64,000 bases of DNA from positions 62,001 through 126,000 of the forward strand of contig JAOVVO010000016.1 in the NCBI GenBank assembly GCA_028564675.1, read 5' to 3'. The position numbers and the translations under genes were made by a program. Origin of the DNA: Onchocerca lupi. Taxonomy: Eukaryota > Nematoda > Chromadorea > Rhabditida > Onchocercidae. Position 1 is the stretch's first letter. Each line of letters opens with the position of its first letter. Below the pieces are notes generated by a model, which was not told where the DNA came from, did no database searches, and worked only from the letters and a program-made list of their open reading frames with translations. This document shows positions 46,115-58,439 of this stretch, in pieces.

Positions 46115-47485
46115 AAAGAATCCTGATCTTAGATTTTGAACCTCATCTAGTTGGATAAATTTAACGAATTTGCTCCAATGAGTATATCAGGTTATTCCCA
46201 GTAACTCTTAAGACCATTTAGTTGATCTTGTTTTGTTATGAATGACAATTTCTTTTTATCCAGTTTAACTACTTGCCACTCATTTATTACATAGTCTATC
46301 ATGTTTGTCTCATACGATATAATTTCCTTTTCCCTAATTTTTACTCCGATTTCTGCTTCGGTGGTTAGGCATGTCTTACGTATCTCATTATCAAATGAAG
46401 CGATTCTTAGCTGTTCGTCGATTCTTTAAAAATCTAATTCAATCGATTCACTAAATTCTTAGATATGAGTGGCAACTGCAAATAGATGTCGAATAGTGCC
46501 AAAGCTTTTTGTTAAATTTTTGGGTTGTTTGAAGTGACTGCGTTGATCTCTTTGCATAAAAGTAAGATTCGCTTACTTTTTGAATTTTTTTTCTCAGTTA
46601 TTGAATTTGGTGTCGTTGTCGAATCCAACTTTCCTTTTTTTAGCCATCAATTTGTGAGCTATCCTTATATTTTGATGCTACATAACTCTGTGTGTTGAGT
46701 ACTTTGCAACAGAAACATAAAACGTTTTTCCCAGTGCAGTTGTTAGTAGTATGTCCTTTTTGGAGATAGCTACAACATGTGTTACCTTTTTTCAGACATT
46801 CTGCTTTTTTTTTTTCTTTTTGTTTGAATGCGGGATAAATTTGCACTCGTTATCCCAGTGATTTTTATTACAGAATGCACAAGATCTTCCTTTCTTACTA
46901 CTTCTGGTAGTTTTTTTTGGAATTAGTCAGTACCACTCGTTTTTGTTTGATTTGCCGTAGCTAAGACAGAAGTTTCTCTCTTAATACTCTATGGAACTCT
47001 ATTTGTTTTTCGTTCGACAGATCCTTTTTCTCGGCTAAGGACTTGGGTCCTGGATTACTTTTCGTTCCTTTCGGATCAATTCTGTCAAGAAATGTCGGAG
47101 TTTGATCACATTCCAGTTTTCGTGTTCCGATTTTAATTGATAAACTCTATCCAAGATTCATGCCGGTAATTTATATTCAATAAAAATTTCGAATTCCAAT
47201 GCTAGAATGTTCCAGATTTTCGCTTACAGTGCCTCTAACTATCAAAATATTCTTTCCGTCGCTTCAGTAGTTATCTTCCACCCTTAATCATTTCTTTTGA
47301 TGGGGTATAATTCATTATAAAGCGACTTTTTCATGATAAGTGATTTGCCCAATTTATCAATTAGAACCTTTCTTATAATATTAGAATTTTCTGAAGCAGT
47401 GTCTTAGTCTCTTACTGCTAATAAGACATCCCTTCCAGATAAGGAATCGGATAATTCAGGTTTTAAATATCTAGTATACTCATAA
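46115..47485 (-). mobile_element. BEL/Pao gag-protease fragment
   Basis: Homologous in order to family-B 28349-29660: gag C-terminus, a zinc knuckle (CCSYLQKGHTTNNC at 46640-46846 with a CCFCCK run), then the protease and linker region (equivalent of YWKQPDILIGTDHFF near 46150). Both ends are truncated; no LTR, RT or SL1. All frames are broken. Confidence 0.78.
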
Positions 47486-50400
47486 TCACTTGACACTTTC
47501 ATGATCTTATAAATACAAAACTTTTCAATGTCACTATCTTATTGGCAGAAATTTCCCATTCTTGTTTCAAATTGATAGAAATTCGAATTTTATTGTTGGA
47601 GTTCCAGATCTGAAACCTCCCCCAAAAAAAGAAAAAGCTGTTTTCGTGCCCTTAAAAGTCATACATGCTTTCTTTTGTTTTCCTTTTGTACGATTATCCT
47701 GCAAATAATTAATATAACCACCTTCGAAATCAGATTTTTTCACGAAAAGTACTCTGAATTTTCAAGATTTATCGAGAAATGACCAATTCCAGATTTACAG
47801 TTTTATGGAAATTTATACACTTCTCTCTTTTTTTTTTTCGATTCTCTTATTTAAAATAAAAGTGTAGTCACTTTTCATAATCATCCAGCTGTTAATTAGA
47901 AATTTCCGAGGAAGCTCGGAATCCAAACTTTGATAGCTGCTTTGGATGATTAGAAAAACAGTTTTTTTTTTCGGAAAAATTGTGCGCGTTCCTTTCTTTC
48001 TGGTTTTTCCACTTCTTTTATCGTTATGATCTTTTGTTCTTTCCTACCAATGAATATTTAACCAGTCGAGTAACCCGGTAATCTGAATATTATGATAGCC
48101 TTGTTAGTATTGTACTTAATTTACACATTTCTGTAAAAGTTACGCCGGTTTTTCTAATTTGCTAATTTGTTGCTGCTGGCACGCGTAATTAATTTGTTGT
48201 TTTAGAAAAGATTATTGAAATTTAAACAGGTGAGCAAAAAAATTTGGGATTTTGCAACGTATTAATCCCATTATTGGCACTTTGTGGATCGGAAAGTTGT
48301 CAACCCGTAAATTTTCCGGAAACATGTATAGATTTCTCTGTTCCACTGGTGATGTCCAACGGTTTCTTCTGTAATTTTCAACGGCTTCTGTAATTTTTCG
48401 TTTTCAGAAAATGATTGCACAAAGCATTTGTTAAAAAATGCTACAAAATTTTTCGGAAAGATTTAGCAAGTTTACCAATTCTTCTCATTTTTCCGTTTTT
48501 GAAGGACGAATGAGGTGCCTGAAATGTGAATACTGAAAGAGAAAAATTGAGGAAAATCGTTACATTTATACTATTAAACTATTTGCGATTTCCTAACTAA
48601 AATTAAGTGAGCAATGAACAAAGTGAGATTGGTGACGACAGTGATGATGGAAGAATCGAGATTCACACTAATATTGTCAGTACAGGATTATATGTGTGTT
48701 ATGTTAAAGATAGTGCAGAAATAAAGCTTGTGATATTTCGGTTTTAAGTCTTTTTTTAATTAGAAATTTAAAATTAACTGAATGGATGTTTTCCATTTTT
48801 AGTAAGAGAACGATAAATGAAACCAAGAGATTGCAATCTTAGAAGTTTATAACATGTGAGACATGTATTTAAGAACTTTTTTGAACAATACCAGCAGAAC
48901 AACTTTTTAATGAGTTTTTTCAAAGCAATGGAATAAATTAAAATCAAAATTAAAGATTTGGTGGAATGGAAAGGCAAATGCGATTTCAATTATCAGTTTG
49001 TGAATCCAACTTTAGTTTGATCATTCCGTTTCGACTTTTTATCGATTAATCGTCGTTTTCTTTTATTCTTTTATTTATGTTTGGAAACTGAAGTATTTTA
49101 ATATATATATGTCGCATTCAATATCATATTCTTGCATAATAATAAATCAGATTTTTATTTACTTAATGCTATTCATTTTCTCAATACTGAGTGCTTGTAA
49201 CTCATCCTGTATATTCAATATTTGATTTCTACTTTTCGCTTATTTTTTCGCAAAAAAAACTAATCTTTTCAATTCATTTGTCCACTTACTTTTTTCTGAA
49301 TCTTTCTTATTCTAGTCTTCTGAATCGAACAGAATAACTGTCTGAAAATTTCAGCACTTCAGGGCTCTTTAAAAGCATGCTACATTTCCATTAAGGGTTA
49401 ACAATGGTTATTTTCTTTCATATAATTAAACTTAAGTAATGTCAGTTCTACAATCCGATTTTTTTACTTCAATGTTTACGAGAAATCTGCTTCCTTGCCA
49501 TGGTCTGCATGAGTTTCACTTTTCCTGCGATATTGGAAATACAAATTGATACAAGAATTGGTGATAATCTAAAATGCGAAATTTCATTGTCAAAACTGAA
49601 AAATTGAATGGAATTCGGTTTACACAAAGTAATGAATTATTAATTTATGACAATGGCGACAATATGACACGTTAATAATTTTAGAGATTAACATATTGCC
49701 GACAGATAGCAACAATTTTCTTTATTAAGCAATCTTAAATATGCATGACTTATTAACAACAGTAAGTGCACTTGAGAACACCACCAATATGGCAAATAGT
49801 TACTGTTCATCATTTGAATCATGTATTTAAATAAAAAGTTAATTTTTTTAAAAAATGCAGCATTCATTTGATAAGTGATTTTATAGTTCTTGTGGCAAAT
49901 GAACCTATTGAGAAAGAAAAAAAAAAACAATTACGACGAAGTCTATCAAATGAAGAACAATTTTCAAATATCATCATTTTCCTGAAAGGCTCGTCATAAA
50001 TTAAAATTGGATTTAGATTATAAATGACAAAAATAGTTTTTAAAATTAACCACAAGCATGAAATTTTTATTTATTAAATTTCTGGAAGATATTTGGTACA
50101 GTCCACTAGTTTCGAGGTTTTCTTACAACTGCACATTTCTCGCAGAGGAGTAGCCTGCTAAATCATTCCTGAAAAATAAAACTATGAGTAAACTACTGCA
50201 GATTAAATCCATATCCACTATGTAGATATATACGAAAATGTATCACTAGATGTTCTCAGTTTACGTTTACTTCCAGCAATGCTTTCCATTGAATAAGTTT
50301 CCAAGACATTTATGAAAAACCATTTGTTTGTCAGATTTAATATTAGTCATAATATGAGCCTTTAAAAGCTTTTAAAGGTACTAAAAAACAACAGTAACTA

Positions 50401-50775
50401 GTTCTTTTTGCAAATGCAAAACAGAACCATTTATCTTCGTTAATCGAAAAGTCAGCAACACTCATTTCAAACTGATTTTTCAATAAGATTCTCATACGCT
50501 AGTTGTGTGAGTTCCCACAGGAGTCGCTTAGTATACTCAGTATCAGCAGTCGCACTGGTAACATCAAGGATGACCACATCAATCGGTTGGAAAGGAAGGT
50601 TGAAAATTACTTATTTACAAAAAAAGTTTTTGATTACTTTTTTTTTTTTCAAAAACCACTTATGGTTGGAAGTTACTTATTAGTGCCATCCATTTTGTGC
50701 AATGAATTAATTTCGGAAATAGTTGCTGAAAATTTAAAAAAAAAAAAAAACACTTACTTTGCAGCGTTTGAAACT
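47486..50775. other. AT-rich region without a recognised gene
   Basis: No supported gene. A minus-strand segment 50467-50609 with a hydrophilic composition (PIDVVILDVTSATADTEY, RLLWELTQLAYENLI) could be coding and can be linked in phase to 50677-50725, but the frame is short and no family is recognised. Confidence 0.4.
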
Positions 50776-50808
50776 TCAAAACAATAGTTTCATGACCAGA
50801 TCTTGATG
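50776..50808 (-). CDS. Candidate third exon of the His-rich secreted protein gene
   Basis: Acceptor TGTTTGTTTCAG, then 10 codons and TGA (HQDLVMKLLF, stop). It is phase 0, matching the donor at 51234. If used, it replaces the simple C-terminus of the first-exon frame. Confidence 0.35.
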   Translation of the reverse strand, partial: HQDLVMKLLF

Positions 50809-51233
50809 CTGAAACAAACAATTGTAAAAGTATGCACAAGAATTTGTTTTTGCTTTACAGATATAAAAAAATAATCATTATAAGAGTTTTTTTTCAAAAA
50901 GCATGTTTGCCGATACTGTAACAAATCGCTTGATTAATGAAAAAATTTTAGGCTTTGAATAGGCCATAAAGGGTCTTAAAAATTTCAAAATTAAACTTAG
51001 TTAAGATTAAGAATGAATAAAAACGAAAAGATATTTCCGGAAAAAATTTCAGTTGAATAATCTATTCCCTCTCATAAATGCAGTTTATTATGAACTTTAA
51101 TTTTTCCCATCTTTGTGGAAGATCTCTTAACTTGGATGCTTTCTAAGTCAATTCTTAATATTTCATTTGTGCATTTGTTAATACTTTTACCAATTCTGAT
51201 TTGTAGTTAAAAATTATCCAGTAAAAAAATTAC

Positions 51234-51268
51234 TTTTTCGTCCTTGAGTTCTTTTTCTTCGGACTCCT
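51234..51268 (-). CDS. Candidate second exon of the His-rich secreted protein gene
   Basis: Flanked by an ideal TTTTTCAG acceptor and gtaatt donor. In the phase set by a donor at 51509/51510 it reads KESEEKELKDEK, the same Lys/Glu/Asp-rich style as the end of the main exon. The intron would be 241 nt. Confidence 0.42.
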
Positions 51269-51498
51269 CTGAAAAAGAAAAAATTTATTAATATCAAACA
51301 GCTCCAGTTTCGCATCTATTTATATTGATTTGTTTGGTTGAAATTTACACAAAAACCAGGCACTTTTTGATTATAAAAAAAATTTTAGCATTCCCACTTG
51401 ACTTCTTAAGCAGAAAGAAACATAGATATTACTGTAAATGAAGTAAAAACAACAATATCAAGCAATGTACATTCTAAACATCATTAAAAAATGGAATG

Positions 51499-52149
51499 CT
51501 AACTTTTACTATCACCATGCTCCTTGTCGTGGTGTTCCTTCTGCTTTGATTCTGGATGTTCGTCGTCATCATCATGCTTATGACAAAAGCAGTGGCAGTG
51601 TTCACCACTCACCTTACGATCATTCTTTCCGTGTTTCATATGTTCTTGATCATGATCATGGCTTCCTTTATGTTTCGGACAATGACAGTGGCATCGACAT
51701 TCCTCATAATTATATTCATTACTATCTGAATGATTACCCAGATGTTCATGAATATCTTTATGTTCGTGATAATCTCCGTGGGTTTCTGTGCCATTTTCAG
51801 GAGCATGTTCATGCTTATGTTCGTGACTATCTGTGTCATTATCATGATGATGACGGCATTTGCAGTGAAAATGCATTTTCTTGCCGTTCTGATGATCATC
51901 GTCATGGTGTTCTTTGCTATGACTTTCATGGCTTCCAGAACAGTTGTGATGTTCATGTTTTTCATGGCTGGAATCGTTTTGGTGTTCATGGCTATGTTCG
52001 TCATGCTCATCATGATTTACATCTGTCTGATTCTTGTGCTCCTGTTCCGCATCACTCCGTTTTATCCGCATTGCTTGGATTTCATTCAAAGCAAGACAGG
52101 ATAAAATCACAGCCACAACAAACATCATCCGTAATCTCTGAGTCGTCAT
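51499..52149 (-). CDS. Secreted histidine/aspartate/cysteine-rich glycoprotein, unknown family
   Basis: 216 codons from the Met at 52149. A signal peptide is evident (MTTQRLRMMFVVAVILSCLA, then LNEIQA) with likely cleavage before MRIKR; KR|SD could be a further processing site. A Met 14 codons upstream (52191) is open but lies before the signal peptide and is less likely. The mature part has about 45 His in 190 residues and many Asp/Glu. It has six N-glycosylation sequons (NQT, NDS, NCS, NDT, NGT, NHS). Three Cys/His clusters recur at similar spacing: HFHCKCRHHH, CRCHCHCPKH and HCHCFCHKH. Such sequences usually bind Zn, Cu, Ni or haem; extracellular metal binding or buffering is inferred. No homologous family is recognised. 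A donor at 51509 may splice it to two short downstream exons. Confidence 0.75.
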   Translation of the reverse strand: MTTQRLRMMFVVAVILSCLALNEIQAMRIKRSDAEQEHKNQTDVNHDEHDEHSHEHQNDSSHEKHEHHNCSGSHESHSKEHHDDDHQNGKKMHFHCKCRHHHDNDTDSHEHKHEHAPENGTETHGDYHEHKDIHEHLGNHSDSNEYNYEECRCHCHCPKHKGSHDHDQEHMKHGKNDRKVSGEHCHCFCHKHDDDDEHPESKQKEHHDKEHGDSKS

Positions 52150-52191
52150 CCTTAATAAATAAGACCATTGAATTTGATCACTGAATTTCAT

Positions 52192-55100
52192 TTCATTATT
52201 AGCGACGTTTTTGAAATTGAAACTTCCTTTTACTCCGAGTATTTCAATTTTTAATCATTTAAACATGAAATTGATTCAACACTATGGTGGGCTATTGCGA
52301 CAAGAATAGCAAGAATTGCTGAAGCATATATGTGTCGAATTCGACCCATCGAGAGAAGAATGGACAGACTGTTTCAAGTTTTTTAAATTAAATTCATTTC
52401 CAAGTTGAGATAGCTTATCCAACCGCCTGTTCAACTTGCTTTAAGCTTTTAGACATACGCAAGTTCTTAGCAGGAATATTCGCATATAGGATAAACTTTA
52501 AGCCCAAAACTCGAAACTCAAAATTTTAATATGTGTTTTTGATTTCTTTAAAATTATTTACAGTAACAACTTGAAGATAATGAAAAATGTTATTCGTCAG
52601 CTCCGAAGTTAAAAATTTGAAAAAACCTTGTGAATGCATTAAAGTTTTTCATGTTGTAACAAAGTTTTGCTGATTAATGTTATTAGCGATGTTAAAGTTA
52701 TCAAGGCGGACATTGTGAAAGAAGTATTTAAAAAATGTATTTGCATTACTTACTTTATGTTTTATCCCTTAGTTCAAAAATCCTTTTGTTGCAATTTTAT
52801 TTTTGACTGTAGGCTGATTACAGTTAAAAGGATGGAGGATTATCAAGCAAATATCAAGTTTTATTTGAAAAAGAAGTGATACAAAGAGTCCGGTAAAATC
52901 AATGGAATAAGTTTACTGATGTTCAAAAATATACCAAGTCATCTGAAAGCGAATTCTATTGCACAGACTATTAAAAATCATTCAATAACTGCGAAAGTCA
53001 ACAATTCTGGTATTGTAGAGGTAAATAATTTTTATATTATTAATTATAGCTTTTTGGAGCCAATGTATACTGCTATGAAAGCCACCGTCTTATTTTTTTG
53101 GAAGGATAAAAGCATTACTGCATTGAAACATTTTGCAAACGCATCATTTCAGTACGATAAGCCGGTCATATCATTTTTTTTAACCAGCATAATATCTAGA
53201 TACTTGTAAAAACAAAAGTAATTCTCAACCTGTTCGAAATTCTATTTTGAATTGACTGATCAACTTAGCAACAGGCTATAAATTCTGTAAGCTGGAAAAC
53301 ATGAACATACTGAATTATTCGTACTTTCCTCTACAGAAATATTCAGCCTCAAATTACTCGATAGGTAAAATACAGGCATTAACATTTTCACCCATCCGAA
53401 ATGATATCACCTTAGTTGTCAAGTTGTGTTAAGCAAAACTAAGCTTTTTTAAATGCTTTTCGATCTCAGAATGGTACATTAATTATAAATAGTGATGAGA
53501 GCAAAGCTCCAGAAGTTTTTAGCTATAAGGAAAGACGGGAGGAAAAAGATTGATGAAAGCAAGTCTTGAGACTTGTCAATTGAAAACAGATCTTCACGAT
53601 GAAGAATCAATTTTTTTTTTTTTTTTTGAATTACTTTTTGTTTACATGATATTCAGTACATTGTTGAATAACAGATTTTTTTTGTGATAAATATTGACAA
53701 TGTTTTGAGGTGAATGCTGTTTCATACAAAAAGTAATTAAGTGCATCGTAGTTAGTTGTTCTGGAAACTATTTCACTCGATTTCAAGATAGCTAGTGAGA
53801 AGTGAAACAAGAAGGAATCACTGATTAAAAATGCAGATTACTGAGAGATCAGTGAAGTTTTAAACCAAAAACGAGTCACTGATGACACTCAACTCTACGT
53901 GTTTATACTCACACTCAACTCTACGTGTTTTTTGAGCGGAAAAGTATGGCAAATATGCGCCGGCATAAAGAGCTCCGCATCTTGATCGTTTGAAAGAACC
54001 AACATCTGGAACAGATCATAAGCTGAGTATAATATCAGTCTCGAATGTTTCATAAATGACAGGAAAAAAACCACCTTCCTGGAAATTTGTGAGTTAGGGA
54101 AATTAGATTTCTCTCTCTTTCTATGCAAAGTATTCAGACGACCATTCTAAACAGCGGTGAATCATTCTGAAGTCTAATGAGGAACAGAATTCTTTAGTGA
54201 AATGTTCTTAAACTTGTTTTCTTTTTTAGTTACACTTCTAGTCTAACTCATTCTCAGTCTTCTTTTAAGTGAAGATTTCTACAAATACTGCAATAAATCA
54301 GGCGAATGAATTTTTTTGTTCAATAAAAAAAATTTCGTAGTAAATATTAAAAATACTAGAACCGTAGGTGATTTGTCTGTAGGCGAAAGTTAGCGAAAGA
54401 TAAAAATTCTCATTTTCAGAACTATTTCTCATTATTTGATGCTTTTTTTTTGTTACATGGATCATAATTTATTACAGAACTTGTTCCTAATGACATTTTG
54501 TTCAGTATTATGACTTTCAAGATTCTTTCAGATTCGACACATGGTATTGAATTTCCTTCACACAGATAAATTTTTGAATAAAAAAATGAGAACAAAATAT
54601 GCAGAGGCTTAGACATTAGTGTGGATGTCACTGCCAACACAAACGATTTCGAGATTATCCAAAGCCAAGAACAACAAGCAGTTTAATTCCATTTCAAAGA
54701 CAAAATTAAAGTTTTACATATATTAAATAATTCCAAGAAACTTAATTTGATTCGATTCAGCGGTGATGCAATTAGTTTAGGAATAAATTACATCAATCAA
54801 GAATTTCTTCAAGGAAATTGGTTTAAATTACCGTTAGTTGTATCATTTAATATTCATGTTTGATGCTTTAAGTATTGGCCGGGTCAAAATACCATAAATT
54901 GATAACTTCAATTATATTAAAATTATCTTAGCAGGCTTTTTGTTGATAACCAGCCTCATCAATAGGCTAATTGAATGCACATTTGGACGTGTGGGCATTG
55001 AGGTTCACAGACAAAAGGTTAGTGTTCACTTGAAGCTACTACACCGCAGACCTACGGCATCTATTCTGTTGAGTGTCCGGGTAGTTCTGTTATATTGATA

Positions 55101-57517
55101 TTGTGGTGAAGGAAGAATCAAACACATAATAATGCAGTAAAAATAAATAGGACTGAACAATTTGATAAGAAAAGTAGAGTAAAAGATAAGTAATGAGGTA
55201 GAACAAAAATGTTTAAACTTCAGTTAAATGCAAACATATTATTTGTTCCTCGTTACCTAAATTATGATCCCTTTATATAGAAACCAACTTTCGATTTCAT
55301 GAAAACGACATCAAGAAAATTCTTTCTTGGAATGAAATAAGAAGCAGCTTAGCAATTTACAGAAATTTATGCAATAGTAAAAAAGAAGTCGGGCGAGATA
55401 AAATGGAAGAAAACCAAAGGTGAAAGCAAAGCTGATGCTCAGCCAGTTAAAACTTAAAAATTTCAAGTTGGGGTGCAGTTTATAACAGCTGTTCAAATGT
55501 TCAAATAACACAGAGGCACCAAGTAGTTCGAAATTTTCGAAAAAGGCTGCGCTGAAATAGGGGAGGCTAAGATAAACTGTGTTCAAACCTAAGCAATCTA
55601 TCAGTACGCTCTGTCTATTACTGCTCTATTTCTGCTGCTATTTCCGTGAATGTTGTTGACGATGATAAGAACGGTAGAACTGATATATTTAGCGCAAATC
55701 TATCCATAGTCTAGTTTACATTGGAAATAATTCATCGCGGTCTATTATATTGCAAAATAATCTCATCTCAAATCATCCACATTCAAATTATCGTAAAACC
55801 TGCACAGTGGTATTTCACCAAAGTTTGCCTAAAATGAAACAGACCAACATCAATTTAATTCCATTATTAAACTGCAGTTACTGCAACATTTCCATCCATT
55901 TCCTAGAACTCTTAAAGCTTGGCCAGCTGAACTAATTTAAGTGACTGGTATCTTGAGCCTTTTTCGAGGAATCGTGAACCTTCTTCAGCTTGATTGTTCC
56001 CTGCAGTTACGCCACGATAAAAAATGCATTATACTAAAAATTTAGACAGCTCTTCAAAAACGAGAAATATTTGTTTCGAATGTGCTATTTAAATAGCACA
56101 GTTACAACTGCAGCATAGCATTTAGTACATTTATCTTTCAATCTTTTAAATTATAAGTATGAAAATTATTTAAAATTGATGAATTCGTTTTTACGTGGCC
56201 AAAGAGCTACTTATTGAAGTTTTTTAACAGCCTTCAAAATATCCCACTCTGTCGATTTGCGAATAAATGATTACATGCTACGTGCCCAGTCTTTTTTTTT
56301 CCTTAGAGACGAAAATTTGTGTAAACTATGGAAGAAGCTTGAAGATATGCGTAACTACAGCCGCAAAAGCTTATTAACATTTATGTTAATCAGTAAGAGA
56401 TAATGAATAATGTGATTAATTGCAATTGGAGAAGAAAAGATGTATGGTAACGAACAAACAAAGAGCAAGAACAAACTAAATTGGGATATCGAAGTAGAAG
56501 GCTGGAGAGAGGACTTGAAATAATGTTGTAGTGAAAACTACGCAAAAGACGATTATTTTACAAATGAGGGCGCCATCCGAAAACAGTTGTTTCATCTTCT
56601 TAAAGTAGTTCTAAGGTCGTTCGCTTTTTTTGATTGATTCTCTCATCTTGGCTTGGCTTTAAGCCGACTCTACCTCTGCCTAAAGATGAAAATCAAATAT
56701 CTTTTGACTTATGAATGATATGAAAGTAAAAGCATACCAGTCTATACTTCAGAAAATGGGCGATGAGAAGCTTTTTATCTTCCCCAAGTATGAGGATATC
56801 AAATTTAGACAGAAACAACTTGGCAATCAATGTGGATGAAGAGGAAGTAGTGCAAGCGATCCGAATATCATTAGTTGGCATTAAGAAATCTGAATTTCTT
56901 TGATTAACTTTATCAAAAATAATGTTATTAGTTGCTGCTAAGTGATCCATTTTCTTTTTTTGCAAAGTTTTTACAGACTCAGATTTTTAATCATTGAACA
57001 TTTATTCTCCAGAAGAATGAGTCACAAGTAGACATAGGGAATGAAAGATTCGTTCGCGCTACACAGATTTTGAAATATTAGTGAAGCAATTAATAATATT
57101 AGCTAAATGTTGAACTCAGTGTTTTATTTTAAGATGTGCTGTCTAACTTCATCTAATGGCAAGTTTCTCATCCTCCTTTCTTTCTGAATGCTACTTTTTT
57201 TTCACTTGGTACTGTATTCAAAGTGCACTGTTAATAAATTGAAATGAAATTTAATTACATTAATGCCATCGCACATTAAATTGCAGAAATTTCTAAAGAG
57301 TAATTGGAAAAGTATGATGTGTAGCTTCTGCACAGGTTTTTAACAGAATGAACCATTTGAACATTGAAATATGTATTCGGTTCATTAAAAAGGGTCACGA
57401 CAACGGTTAATTACTTAATTATGGTGTCTGGATATGTAGCTGATCTTCATAACCCGCAGAAAAAAACCAATACAATTTCAATATCTTCATTAGTCAGTAC
57501 TTCTTCTTCTGTACTAT
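52192..57517. other. AT-rich region without a recognised gene
   Basis: No supported gene. Frames at 52919-53209 (plus, 96 codons), 53895-54128, 55311-55586 and 56693-56965 (minus) have plausible nearby acceptors, but no connected structure or family could be established. Confidence 0.4.
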
Positions 57518-57817
57518 TTATGAAGCCGAAGCATCTTTGTAGTTTCCTTTAGATGTGCATCCGCGTGTTTTAGTGTCTATTTTCTCAACTGCTGCCTTCT
57601 TTAAATCAGCAACACGCGGTCGTTCCTCCAGATGTTTCATTTCACGTTCTGCGTCATCCACATTTTCAATTTGATTTGTTAGATCACGCATGCTTTCTAC
57701 CAAATACCTGTTTAGATAACGTCGAGTTTCATCAGCTTTCCTTTCAAAGTTATTATTTCTTTCAGTAACCGGTGTTGTTTTTGCTTCCTCATTTTCTTCT
57801 GTGTGTTGTATTTGATG
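57518..57817 (-). CDS. Candidate gene of unknown family, last exon (coiled-coil-like)
   Basis: 99 codons and a TAA stop. Very charged and helix-prone: NNNFERKADETRRYLNRYL, ESMRDLTNQIENVDDAER, MKHLEERPRVADLKKAAV, ending YKDASAS. The acceptor is ATCAAAGTAG with the upstream exon ending TCG|gtacag; the intervening 69 nt contain the in-frame stops TAG and TAA, so an intron restores one frame. If unspliced it would be a pseudogene. Confidence 0.5.
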   Translation of the reverse strand, partial: HQIQHTEENEEAKTTPVTERNNNFERKADETRRYLNRYLVESMRDLTNQIENVDDAEREMKHLEERPRVADLKKAAVEKIDTKTRGCTSKGNYKDASAS

Positions 57818-57886
57818 CTACTTTGATATCCAAGGTTTCTTTGGATCTGATTATGTTATATCATCACGCGATTTGCCTTTCTGTAC

Positions 57887-57975
57887 CGAGAGCGATGACA
57901 CTTTTAGCGTAACACCGAACTGATTGCTTGGCGATTTTTGATGCAAATTGCCTATGATGACTATGTCATAACTGC
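57887..57975 (-). CDS. Candidate gene of unknown family, third visible exon
   Basis: Strong acceptor TTTTATCAG, phase 1 in, phase 0 out; reads SYDIVIIGNLHQKSPSN then QFGVTLKVSSLS. Joins in frame to both neighbours. Confidence 0.45.
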
Positions 57976-58221
57976 CTGATAAAACATTTTTTGGTCATAA
58001 GGTCAAAACTGACAGCGGATTTACAGGAACGTGTCGATATACAGCAGTTATAAGCACGGATATAGATAAAATAAATTAATAGGTAATGGCATACGAGCAC
58101 GAATGAAGCAGAGTGCTGTAGATTTAGTGAGCAAAGTCTTTTGATGCAGTTTTGATGGATTCCCTACGGTAATTGCTTGCTTTTTTTTATGTTGGAATTT
58201 TGGTATGAGAGTTGGAAATAC

Positions 58222-58316
58222 ATTGACAATGTTTGTTGAGATCCTCCTGCATACGATCAATTGTTCTCGATCTATTTTGAGATGATTGAGTGCGTTCTTC
58301 TGTTTTTTGATCGGCA
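58222..58316 (-). CDS. Candidate gene of unknown family, second visible exon
   Basis: 95 nt, phase 2 in, phase 1 out, reading ADQKTEERTQSSQNRSRT then IDRMQEDLNKHCQ. Donor CAAT|gtattt; the acceptor is ATATGAAG. A second frame across this stretch is also open (58048-58419), so the choice rests on the phase chain. A truncated BEL fragment begins 124 bp upstream in the intron. Confidence 0.4.
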
Positions 58317-58439
58317 CTTCATATTGCTGGATTCTATTTCTGAGGAGTCTAAGCTCAAATTCTTGATTTGCATCTGTGCTCTTGAGAAAATCATATCCTT
58401 CGTAGAATTTCAAATTCATTCCATATCTTGGTATTTCCA

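Noticed and set aside
50467..50725. Two-exon minus-strand gene ending YENLIEKSV
   Set aside because: The phase chain works, but 48 codons are not significant in this DNA and an alternative phase chain with the neighbouring exon also works; left as a note.
52667..53209. Plus-strand gene
   Set aside because: The two frames are short, the only intron that would fit inside is 29 nt, and no domain is recognised; frames of this length are expected by chance at about 30% GC.
58048..58419. 123-codon frame beginning MNLKFYEGYDFLK
   Set aside because: It overlaps the phase-consistent exon 58222-58316 in another frame and straddles the edge of a BEL fragment; the exon frame links to its neighbours and this one does not.
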